The notes beneath the pieces were generated by a model. It was not told the origin of the DNA. It did no database searches and saw only the letters and a program-made list of their open reading frames with translations. Made by a program: the position numbers and the translations under genes. Shown one piece after another: positions 9,601 to 16,464 of a stretch of DNA of 25,952 nt. Numbering within the stretch: position 1 is the first letter of the stretch; each line of letters begins with the position of its first letter. The DNA is from a virus: positions 1 to 25,952 of the IMG/VR virus record IMGVR_UViG_3300009154_000241; one strand, written 5' to 3'.

Positions 9601-12600
9601 GCTGTTTACCAAACGCGGGAGAGCAGTGGCCCTGCCATGCGCGAAGAAGAGGTCAAGCGGTTTATCACCCGCATAGTGCAGGACTGGAAGAAAGTCCCCA
9701 ATATCGTCTTTGCCCGCAACTTTGACGCGTTGCCAGAGAATATTAAGGCGCAAGCCCGCGCTGACAATATGGAAGGCAAAATCCCCGGCGTTTACGATCC
9801 GGCTACTAAGACGGCTTACATTGTTGGCGACAAGATGCACACCGCCGAGGACGTTATTGCCACGGTGGCCCATGAGGTTACCGGCCACTTTGGCCTGCGC
9901 GAAGTACTTGGCGAAGAGTACAACAGCAAAATGAACGAGCTGTATGACGGCAACAACGAGGTGCGTAAACGCGCCGACGAGAAACTCAAGGCGAGCGATG
10001 CGGGCGAAGGCCCCAAGCTGAACAAGGAAGTTGCTGTCGAAGAAGTGCTGGCAGAGATGGCCGAGAACCCCAAGCCGTCCCCCGAAGAGCGCGGCGCTGT
10101 GCGCAAGATCATCGACGATATCAAGGAATGGTTCAAGAAGACATTCAAAGGCCAAACTTTAAGCGACGAGGCCGTGCGCCAGATCGTTGCTGACGCCCGC
10201 CAGTATGTTATCGAGGGAACCGAGCGCGGCAAGGGCGAAGCCCCCGCTGGCAAAGCTGCATACCGCACCGCTAAGTATGACCCTAAGCTGAAAGAAGCAG
10301 GCGACTTGGCAGAGAAAGTTATTGCTACCGACCGCCCACTGCACGAGAGCATGACCGCCAGCGCTCTGGGCCGCAAAGCATTGGAACTTGAAGTCAAGCT
10401 GGTCGACCAGTTTGCGCCTATAGCACGGCTTGCCAAGAAAATGGATCAGCTTGCTGGTACACAAATGATGTACTACCTGCGTATGGCGCAACAACGCACG
10501 AACCTTTTGGGCCAAGTTGTTGGCCGGGGCGTTCCTGAGTTGCGCAAAATTACCCGCCCGGACGGCCGCACCGAGTACCTGTACGAAACCAAAGACAAGA
10601 ACAACTCGCTGGTCAATGTGGCCAAGACGCTGGAGCCTGCCAACAAACTGACAGGTAGCCCAGAAGCTACAAACAACTTGTTCTCCCTGTACGAAGTTGC
10701 GCAGCGCGCCAAGGACGTCGGTCTCGAAAAGCTAGACTACAGCGGCAAAATAACACAGGCCCAACTTGATTCGGCCATGCGCCAGATTGCATCTGTGCCG
10801 GGGTTGGAGAACATCTTTAAAAATGCCAAGGAAGAATACCGCCGCTTTAACCAAGACATGATTAAGTTTGGCGTAAGCACCGGGCAGTTCTCCAAAGAGC
10901 TTGGCGCAAAGATGATGGCCAACAAGGACTACGTTCCTTACTACCGCGAGAACTCTGACGGCAGCGTGTCGCTGATGATGGGCAATGAGTCCATAACCAA
11001 AGTGGGCAACGTCAAAGACAAACCGTATCTGCATGAGCTTGTTGGGGATGATTCCCGAGTTGTGGATTTTGCTACCAGCTCAGTGCGTAACGCCAATATG
11101 ATTCTTGAGATGGGCTTGAACAACCAAGCGATTAAGAACACGGCATTTGAATTGCAAAAAATTGGGCTGGCCGATGTGCGCAAAGGCAAGACTACCGCTC
11201 GGGGCAACGTCCTTAACTTCAAGGTAGACGGCGAAGACCACTACGCCATAGTCAAAGACACCGACGAAGTTCCTGCGGAGCTTTTGGTCAAAGGCATGGA
11301 AGGCATGCCTATCCAGCCCAGCGCTTTGATGCGCCTTGTGGGCGCTCCCAGCCGGTTAATCCGTACCATGTTTGTTGCCAACCCCGTATCTGCCGGGCGC
11401 ATCTTGTTTAAGGACACGATCTCATCGGCAATGGTTGCTGGCTCGGATTTCAAAGGCATGGCGGATGCAATTAAAAACGTCAAGTCTGATTTGATGGAGC
11501 GCCGTGGTTTGTCCGGCGGCGAGGTCTACACCGGCCTGCCCGATGACCTGACCAATATCCTAAAGAAAGTTCAAGCTGGCGGCCCAAACTGGGAAAAGTT
11601 GCTGGCCAAGGGCTACGAGCTGCACGGCAAAGCCGACGCTATGACTCGTCAGATTCGTTACGAAAGCTACCTCAAGCAGGGGCTATCCGAAATGGAAGCC
11701 AGCTACATGGCGCTGGAGTCCATGAACTTTACGCGGCGCGGAATATCGCCTAGCCTGCACGTACTGAACGCCATCAATCCGTTCATGAACTCCCAAATCC
11801 AAGGCATCAATACTTTGGTCAAGGCGCTGCGCGGCAACATGCCGATGGAAGAGAAGTTGCAGATCAAACAGAAAATCATTCAGCGCGGGATGATGCTGGC
11901 TGGGGCTTCTATGGTGTACGCCGCCATGATGCAGGACGACGAGACGTACAAGAACGCGCTGCCAGAGCAAAAGTACAACAACTTCTTTGTGCCGTTCCCC
12001 GGCGTGGACGAGATGGTGCGGGTACCGATTCCGTTTGAAGCGGGCATCGTATTCAAGTCTTTGCCAGAAGCGGTGATGAACTACATCTACGGCCACGACA
12101 AGGAAGCTGCCACGGCAATACGCATGATGGCGCAGAAACTTCTTCCCGGCGGTGACACAGATTACGTGCCGCAGATCCTCAAGCCTGCCATCGAGGTGGG
12201 GTTGGGCAAGTCGTTCTACACAGGCCGTGACATTGAGAGCAAACATGAGCAATCCTTGACGCCCGGTATGCGGGTGCGGGACAGCACGTCTGGCTTTGCT
12301 GCTGAGCTGGGCTCCGCGCTCAATATATCCCCAGTCAAAATTGACCACCTGATAAGCGGATACACCGGGTCGATGGGGCTGGCAGTTGCGCAGATGGCAA
12401 GCTCGCTGGTATTTGGGCCGCAGAACCCCAATGAGCCGGAGAAGAACTTGTCGCGGGAACCTATTGTAGGCACGCTGTTCCAACCCAAAGACGCTGGCAA
12501 CATTGTCGAGGAAGCCTACCAGACCATGACCGAGGCTGAGCAAGTCCGGGCTACGGTTGCCGACCTGCTCAAGAAAAACAAACCCGACGAAGCCAAAGCA

Positions 12601-12804
12601 TTTTTGGATAAGAACGCCGAGGCTTTTGCTCGCGGCGCTTCAGCAGGCAGTTTCAACACCGTGATGCGTAACTACCAAACTCAGATGCAGGCGGTCACCG
12701 TTGATCCCAACCTGACACCAGAGCAAAAACGTACACGGCTGGAAGAACTGCGGGCCAAGCGTACGGAGTACGCCGAGAAAATGCAGCAAATGATGCAGCG
12801 CTAG
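6694..12804 (+). CDS. Giant (2036 aa) ejection protein: zincin and LPD38-like domains
   Basis: Very large virion protein in the position of T7 gp16. It begins with a small beta-type module (YEINVPGSGTYRVDSP...LTDEQAY) found at the N-terminus of related phage proteins. Residues about 130-270 contain hydrophobic Ala/Gly-rich segments that could cross a membrane. Residues about 325-960 are charged, Ala/Gln/Lys-rich coiled coil. Residues about 1000-1130 form a zinc metallopeptidase (zincin)-like domain: an upstream GVYDPATKTAYIVGD strand, HEVTGH at 1060-1065 followed by FGLREVL, and a later EEVLAEMAEN that may supply the third ligand. Residues about 1540-1790 resemble LPD38, a domain of large polyvalent proteins: VANPVSAGRILFKDT, then YLKQGLSEMEASYMA, then NAINPFMNSQIQG. 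Predicted roles are DNA ejection and protein cleavage in the infected cell. GAGGTGGG ahead of the ATG is the SD. The stop is TAG in the shared CTAG. Confidence 0.85.
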   Translation: MPQYEINVPGSGTYRVDSPVELTDEQAYAAVQSQIASAGAQPKPTTGILSALGSGFRGGIGQFAEDTGTELGLEGLTKFGQRQQQKAQQGYRPTTEADIEAASQRGLFPELGAYASKAIEPLAQDIGAMGGRFVTPMAAAAAVPFIAPEAGAVAAGAAFVGADVSADIGELAKRRKAAGQPPDHMADIAGGITNAVINAFSGVAMAGPIKGLLGKTAAEQAAALAPKVAAGELTAEAAAKQVSGTLTNIAHSTAENALIGTGMMVGNEAVSRAALGQDLTSPEAMQQYLESTKGALGLAPIFGLAHGIGARRGAVGELNTAEGIRNADVRAQAEADQAKTEAQAAAAEQQRTQSPEYAQQAQATYQAEQQKYDDLKSQLIPKPQTEIDKQRNAAVVAQLKEQYKTLKTAAAEALRSEQFLPKTPEAPAAEAPAAPTVPEAPKPDLYKSMEQHDLLTKQLDTLKAQAADAAQKQDTGAVRDLSAQIKDLQGRMEQSSQQIESLGGTTQTPEGLETQHQANLSALDSKIDSTKKKMLDATQGEDFDAASQHATTLDELQAQRSQQIQDYTQRVNALRGKVTSKGETIGMFTEKEAPAPKEAEVAKEETPAEVPAPAKEEKGPVQQELFGEYNILNTALQNKDEPTIKRMTQAYEQKKLQERNKTRDQEKADNDKLIKSLDDRLNLEGTKVKRTEMAGDDYNRLLEKIQTERDKIEKPQGNARISVLDRLYELADEHGKLQEKIDSPTTSAKDKAYAQRRMGTLAKEYARLVETRVEPAKQKVIDLHKRFRTIEPAKSAETLRAEKKAESDRLAREAGEKGPSPEAKRAARINAGDIRYEVEKSKDFRDLSVLLGQEHPDFKPQLAEVQKRLKALRDKYGPDDKAVAEYKQEATKQLGETAKKLGRSTPEYKETLKQRLEDMRESLASAGKQEVKSKRTTQETRTVRRAPRELGKQLYRDFEEGIASEKNGPAVYQTRESSGPAMREEEVKRFITRIVQDWKKVPNIVFARNFDALPENIKAQARADNMEGKIPGVYDPATKTAYIVGDKMHTAEDVIATVAHEVTGHFGLREVLGEEYNSKMNELYDGNNEVRKRADEKLKASDAGEGPKLNKEVAVEEVLAEMAENPKPSPEERGAVRKIIDDIKEWFKKTFKGQTLSDEAVRQIVADARQYVIEGTERGKGEAPAGKAAYRTAKYDPKLKEAGDLAEKVIATDRPLHESMTASALGRKALELEVKLVDQFAPIARLAKKMDQLAGTQMMYYLRMAQQRTNLLGQVVGRGVPELRKITRPDGRTEYLYETKDKNNSLVNVAKTLEPANKLTGSPEATNNLFSLYEVAQRAKDVGLEKLDYSGKITQAQLDSAMRQIASVPGLENIFKNAKEEYRRFNQDMIKFGVSTGQFSKELGAKMMANKDYVPYYRENSDGSVSLMMGNESITKVGNVKDKPYLHELVGDDSRVVDFATSSVRNANMILEMGLNNQAIKNTAFELQKIGLADVRKGKTTARGNVLNFKVDGEDHYAIVKDTDEVPAELLVKGMEGMPIQPSALMRLVGAPSRLIRTMFVANPVSAGRILFKDTISSAMVAGSDFKGMADAIKNVKSDLMERRGLSGGEVYTGLPDDLTNILKKVQAGGPNWEKLLAKGYELHGKADAMTRQIRYESYLKQGLSEMEASYMALESMNFTRRGISPSLHVLNAINPFMNSQIQGINTLVKALRGNMPMEEKLQIKQKIIQRGMMLAGASMVYAAMMQDDETYKNALPEQKYNNFFVPFPGVDEMVRVPIPFEAGIVFKSLPEAVMNYIYGHDKEAATAIRMMAQKLLPGGDTDYVPQILKPAIEVGLGKSFYTGRDIESKHEQSLTPGMRVRDSTSGFAAELGSALNISPVKIDHLISGYTGSMGLAVAQMASSLVFGPQNPNEPEKNLSREPIVGTLFQPKDAGNIVEEAYQTMTEAEQVRATVADLLKKNKPDEAKAFLDKNAEAFARGASAGSFNTVMRNYQTQMQAVTVDPNLTPEQKRTRLEELRAKRTEYAEKMQQMMQR
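12801..12804. other. CTAG shared by the stop codons of two convergent genes
   Basis: The palindrome CTAG gives TAG at 12802-12804 on the + strand (end of the 2036-aa gene) and TAG at 12803-12801 on the - strand (end of the 67-aa gene). The two transcription blocks therefore meet with no untranslated spacer, and any terminator must lie inside coding DNA. Confidence 0.9.
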
Positions 12805-13004
12805 GGCTTCATGGGCAGGCGGTAGAACCACACACCGGCCTGCCCTTCATAAATACCCGGCTGCGCCCGGGCATCAAATAGCCTCAAGAGCGTAGCTTTT
12901 TTGAGCCCCTCCGTCCTGACGGACTCGGGGTCTAGGCAGGGGACAAAGAACCCCTGCCCACGCTCAACCTTTGCCCACGGATAGGTGATCTTCAAGCGAT
13001 TCAT
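12801..13004 (-). CDS. Small phage protein, unknown function
   Basis: Encodes 67 residues: MNRLKITYPWAKVERGQGFF followed by VPCLDPESVRTEG. The 'YPW.K...GqgFFVPCLD' segment has the look of a small conserved phage protein: a beta-rich start with a hydrophobic FFVPCLD core, then a basic helix (KKATLLRLFDARAQ), and a C-terminal VWFYRLPM strand. No family with known function can be named. The start lies 41 bases inside the primase-helicase gene, and it is the last gene of the - strand run. The alternative, a chance ORF, is disfavoured because it fills otherwise empty DNA exactly up to the + gene's stop. Confidence 0.7.
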   Translation of the reverse strand: MNRLKITYPWAKVERGQGFFVPCLDPESVRTEGLKKATLLRLFDARAQPGIYEGQAGVWFYRLPMKP

Positions 13005-15912
13005 CGACCGGCCTTGTGATCTTGATAACGCTGGTGCGCATCGGGGGAGCGCCGGTCTTGGCGGTCAAGTCCTTACGTGGCAGATACTGGATTGCAAACA
13101 GCTTCTCAAGCTGCTCCTTGAACTCAGCATAGCCAAAGTTCATGGTGGAGCAGAACGTCTTGAGCACGCGCTCCTCGATGTAGAATTCAGAGAATCCGAC
13201 TGTAACGCCGTTCTCAATACGCCCATGCACCTCACTGCGGGTAGTGTTCTTGCCCAACGCTGCGCCGTTGCCCATCTCGGCCAGTACGCCGCCAGACGTA
13301 CCAAAGTTGACCACCACGAAGCGGCCTATGTTCTCGCGGATGAATTCGTTAAGGACGTCCTCAGCGGTGCGCTTGTTGGATTTAATGACCACGCGCTGGT
13401 ACTCAATGCGCTTGCCGTAGGCTTGAATAATTTTCTCCAGCGGGAAGTTAACAATCCCTGCGTGGGCGTCGCTCATCAAAATACCGGCGGCAATGTTGGC
13501 CCCAACACTAGCCATCCAAAAGCGCTCGTCATTGGTGGCGTTGTACTCGTCGTACATCTTCTCAACAATCTGCGGCACAAAGGTCTTGAGCATGTCCACG
13601 TTCTTGGCGTAGAAGTCAGCCAGTATATGACCTGCCACACCGTAGTTGTCTTGCAGTGACTTAATTACCGCCACCTCAGCATGTGTCCACACCTCTTTGT
13701 CGTTCATGCGGAACTCCAGCAGGCGGCGCATCTCGCCTTCCGAGCCAACCTTACGCAGGCCTGTCAGGCTGTCGACCACGTAGGTATTGGAAGACATGAT
13801 GGCGTTAGCCATCCACGTCGAGTTGTTGATGCGTTCCTTGTTGGCCCCGGACTCCATACGCTCCTTGCCACGGCCCTCGGTCATGTCCAGCAGGAACTCC
13901 GAAAACCAATTGGGCGTCTCGCGGTTCTTGCTGGTAATCTCGTCGGTCACCAAGGGCAGGCTGTTAAGCAAGCCAAGGCGCTGTTGCATCGCCACCATTG
14001 AGGTGCTCTTACCTGTGCGGTAGTGGGTGGGATGACCCCAAATCGAGGCCGCGCCCTCAAGCGCTAGCGACTTGCCAGTACCCGAGTCCCGCGCTGCGCA
14101 GTGGTACGTCATGCCGTAGATGCCAGTAAAGCGCATCAGCGGGGAGCCAGCGCCGGCTAGGACAACTGCTAAGTGGTCGTACATCTCGTGGCGGATAAGC
14201 AGGTTGATCCAGCTGCGCCACGCTTCGATACTGCCTGTGGGCTGCGTATTGTTGACGATGTTTTCCAGCCCGGCCATAGGTACGGCCACCGGCTTGCCTT
14301 TGGAATAGATTTGCCCCGCGTAGACGAAGGTGTCATCCTTCTGCCAGCCGTAGCTTTCGGGTACTCGTACAGGTGCTTTTTCCATGCTCATTTTTTCTAC
14401 ACTCGCTCGTATATATTGAAATAAATTGTTGTCGTTCAGGGAGCCAAAAGAAGCTATGACGTTTTGATTGGCAAGGCTTTTTAATGTCTCGTCTTTACTG
14501 ACAACGGCTTTTTGCGCCAGCGTTACCGTCTGGCTACCATCGGGGCGCAACGCTACCATGTGCACCACGTGTTCTTTGTTGGCCACCAGTATGTCTACCG
14601 GAAACAAATCGTAGGGCACAACCATGATCTTGCGCTGCACCTTATTACCGTCGGCATCCTCGTCGTCTTTCAAAACAAAGATGCCGCCGTTTGCTCCATA
14701 GGCATAACCCTTGGGCGGCTCGGGACGCAGCACGCTGCGCACCTCCTCAGATATTGTCGGCTCAGAGACCGCAATTTCCTTAGCTTCAATACTTATTGCC
14801 GTATCTCGGCCCAGCGCCAATGGGTTGGTGATCTTGCCCCAATGTACACACGTTGTACACACGCCCGGATTCTCCGAGTCAAACTTGGTGCAGGGGTATG
14901 GCCCCTTGATCTCGGCCAACTTGGTGCGCATCCGATCTTCGTCGTAGGGGTGCAGGCTGCTAAGCCAAATCGCCGCCTTCTCGCCGTCCTGACACTTCTG
15001 CGCAATACTAAGCATCCCGCGCCACAGCGGCTCCATGCCATCGTCCGATGCGTTCTCCGCGTAGAAGCGAAGCTGATCGCAACCCCGACCCTGCTTGGTC
15101 GCTTTGAAGATGTTGCCAAACTTGGTTATGCTGTTGGCGTACAACTGCACGTGCGACGTCGGCTCCTTGGTTGGGCGTTTGCCCGGCAGTACCAAATCCC
15201 CGCCCGGCGTTATTGGCTTGATGGCATACGCCGTCCCGACCAGCTCGCGCTCCAGCAAAGCGCGGATGTCCTGCAAATCAAACAGGTCGCCCTCGTTCAT
15301 GAAGCGCACGTTGGTCTCCCCGCGTACTTGCTTCTTGCCCTTGAATCCTCGGTTGGTCGTTGCCGGTACGCGTAGCACCCGCGCCGCATCTCCAGTCACA
15401 GTCGGGTCGATGCCCAGCTTCTTCTGAACACACAGGCGCTTGAACGCCTCGGCCACCGGCTTCCACTCGTCAATGCTCACGGCCTCCGTCAGCGGCCAGT
15501 ATGCGTGCACTCCACCGCCCGAAGCGACCAACCACGGGTTCCCCAGTGCAGCCAGCCCCACCTCCTCGGTGAAGTTCATGATGGCCTGCGCCGCTAGGCG
15601 GGCAGATGCGTACGCCTTGGGTTTGATTGTGCCGTTTTTCTCCGGCACGTCCTTGGGGTGATTGCAGTCAACGTCGATTGCAATGCACTTTGACATCTTG
15701 GCATTGGCGGCCACCCGCCTGTCCTCGTCCCCAAAGGTTGTCAGCGCAAAGTAGATATCGTACTTTGCTTGGTTCCAGCGATTGATTGGCCCACTTAGTT
15801 GATCTAGCTCCTCTACATAAACGTGTTCTTTTTTATCAGTCAGTTCCACCGCACAATAGCGCCCGTTACCCGGGGGCGGTAGAACCGCCGCCATAAAATC
15901 TAGCGGTTCCAT
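12964..15912 (-). CDS. Primase-helicase fusion (AEP-like primase plus DUF927-like ATPase)
   Basis: Predicted replicative primase-helicase, 982 residues. The N-terminal third resembles archaeo-eukaryotic primases: the metal-binding IDVD (D80, D82), then SGGGVHAYWPL with H136, and a later arginine-rich RVLRVPATTNRG. Residues about 275-360 carry QGRGCDQLRFY and a Cys cluster (C341, C352, C355, followed by HWG) of the kind that forms a zinc ribbon. The C-terminal half is a P-loop helicase domain of the DUF927/SF3-like type: Walker A GTGKS at 611-615, Walker B LVTDEIT (D657, E658), and a later arginine-containing EGEMRRLLEFRM segment. Together they would prime and unwind at the fork served by the family A polymerase in the same run. 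GAGG lies upstream of the ATG. It overlaps the 67-aa gene at its 3' end. T7 instead uses a TOPRIM-DnaB fusion. Confidence 0.85.
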   Translation of the reverse strand: MEPLDFMAAVLPPPGNGRYCAVELTDKKEHVYVEELDQLSGPINRWNQAKYDIYFALTTFGDEDRRVAANAKMSKCIAIDVDCNHPKDVPEKNGTIKPKAYASARLAAQAIMNFTEEVGLAALGNPWLVASGGGVHAYWPLTEAVSIDEWKPVAEAFKRLCVQKKLGIDPTVTGDAARVLRVPATTNRGFKGKKQVRGETNVRFMNEGDLFDLQDIRALLERELVGTAYAIKPITPGGDLVLPGKRPTKEPTSHVQLYANSITKFGNIFKATKQGRGCDQLRFYAENASDDGMEPLWRGMLSIAQKCQDGEKAAIWLSSLHPYDEDRMRTKLAEIKGPYPCTKFDSENPGVCTTCVHWGKITNPLALGRDTAISIEAKEIAVSEPTISEEVRSVLRPEPPKGYAYGANGGIFVLKDDEDADGNKVQRKIMVVPYDLFPVDILVANKEHVVHMVALRPDGSQTVTLAQKAVVSKDETLKSLANQNVIASFGSLNDNNLFQYIRASVEKMSMEKAPVRVPESYGWQKDDTFVYAGQIYSKGKPVAVPMAGLENIVNNTQPTGSIEAWRSWINLLIRHEMYDHLAVVLAGAGSPLMRFTGIYGMTYHCAARDSGTGKSLALEGAASIWGHPTHYRTGKSTSMVAMQQRLGLLNSLPLVTDEITSKNRETPNWFSEFLLDMTEGRGKERMESGANKERINNSTWMANAIMSSNTYVVDSLTGLRKVGSEGEMRRLLEFRMNDKEVWTHAEVAVIKSLQDNYGVAGHILADFYAKNVDMLKTFVPQIVEKMYDEYNATNDERFWMASVGANIAAGILMSDAHAGIVNFPLEKIIQAYGKRIEYQRVVIKSNKRTAEDVLNEFIRENIGRFVVVNFGTSGGVLAEMGNGAALGKNTTRSEVHGRIENGVTVGFSEFYIEERVLKTFCSTMNFGYAEFKEQLEKLFAIQYLPRKDLTAKTGAPPMRTSVIKITRPVDESLEDHLSVGKG

Positions 15913-15931
15913 AGGAATCCTCGGGGTGGGT

Positions 15932-16108
15932 TTAAGACAGGTCTAGTTCTAGTTGGTCAGGGTTCTTGGGCTTTTCGTCTGTCCAGTTTTTCTCGGTACG
16001 GCGCAGCAGTTCAGTAACCCACTCCGCTGGAATCTTCTCTTGTCCGATGATGTAAGTCAGGCGCTCCAGCTCGGAGTTTGTCAGGGATTGAGGTTGTAGA
16101 CCGTGCAT
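15932..16108 (-). CDS. Small acidic phage protein, unknown function
   Basis: The frame allows 62 residues from the ATG at 16120, but that ATG has GAGG only one base away. The ATG at 16108 has GGAG at a spacing of 6, so I prefer the 58-aa form starting MHGLQPQ. It is helical and charged (NSELERLTYIIGQEKIPAEW), ending in PKNPDQLELDLS. The C-terminal QLELDL loosely resembles the hexapeptide by which proteins dock on the bacterial sliding clamp. The start overlaps the end of the HTH gene, and the stop lies 19 bases before the primase-helicase start. No family recognised. Confidence 0.6.
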   Translation of the reverse strand: MHGLQPQSLTNSELERLTYIIGQEKIPAEWVTELLRRTEKNWTDEKPKNPDQLELDLS

Positions 16109-16359
16109 ATTCTTCTCCATGCCTCGTCGGCAGTTTTTGATGTTGACATAATGCTGGTGAGCAGTTCGACGCGCTGTTGATAGGCGACAAATACTTCCTT
16201 GCCAGCAAACCAGTTATAGACCGTCTGACGCGTCACGCCCAAGGCGTACGCAATCTTGGTCACAGGAAACTCAAGATGCACAGCCCAGCGACCCAGCGTA
16301 TTGCCAGAGGTGCGCGGGGCGTGCGTTATCAAGTCGATAGTTCGTTGTGAATAGGCCAT
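16081..16359 (-). CDS. Helix-turn-helix DNA-binding protein
   Basis: Protein of 92 residues with a clear helix-turn-helix at about residues 33-54: VTKIAYALGVTRQTVYNWFAGKEV, the pattern of Cro/CI or resolvase-type HTH with the Gly at the turn. The rest is helical (YQQRVELLTSIMST). It is likely a DNA-binding regulator or a replication accessory factor; nothing in the sequence distinguishes these. It sits between the candidate SSB and the primase-helicase, after the widest nominal gap of the - strand run (16360-16464). Its ATG has no Shine-Dalgarno sequence (upstream is C-rich), so translation may depend on the overlapping 38-aa ORF or on an unusual initiation. Confidence 0.75.
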   Translation of the reverse strand: MAYSQRTIDLITHAPRTSGNTLGRWAVHLEFPVTKIAYALGVTRQTVYNWFAGKEVFVAYQQRVELLTSIMSTSKTADEAWRRICTVYNLNP

Positions 16360-16445
16360 AGTATTAGGGCGGGGGTACTCGCTGCGTCTGGCGGCAATAA
16401 CTTTGCTCGGTTAGGGGTAGGTCTGTTCAACTCCACCCCCAGCAT
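16329..16445 (-). CDS. Possible 38-aa leader ORF before the HTH gene
   Basis: The 105-bp gap between the candidate SSB gene and the HTH gene contains an ATG at 16445 with a G-rich SD-like run (AGGGGGG) about 7 bases upstream. The frame runs 38 codons (MLGVELNRPTPNRAKLLPP at its start) and ends 31 bases inside the HTH gene. If translated, ribosomes finishing it could reinitiate at the SD-less HTH start. It is short and has no recognised homologue, so it may be a chance ORF. Apart from this I see nothing definite in the gap; GGGGTGG...CCTACCCC (near 16408-16432) could form a weak hairpin without a T-tract. Confidence 0.35.
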   Translation of the reverse strand: MLGVELNRPTPNRAKLLPPDAASTPALILWPIHNELST

Positions 16446-16464
16446 CCGCTTTCCCCCCTAAAAA

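Noticed and set aside
11683-12543. 286-aa - strand frame opposite the end of the giant virion gene
   Set aside because: Shadow frame of the LPD38-like coding region; composition unlike a folded protein.
12856-12871. Hairpin CCCGG...CCGGG just after the junction
   Set aside because: Only 5 bp of stem with no T-tract; too weak to call a terminator.
12906-12930. Hairpin CCCCTCCGT...ACGGACTCGGGG as terminator for the late block
   Set aside because: The stem has a 3-base bulge and no T-tract follows on either strand (a T-run precedes it on the + strand); it lies inside the 67-aa gene and is better explained as coding.
14512-15375. 287-aa + strand frame opposite the primase-helicase
   Set aside because: Shadow of the primase frame, no SD and no domain.
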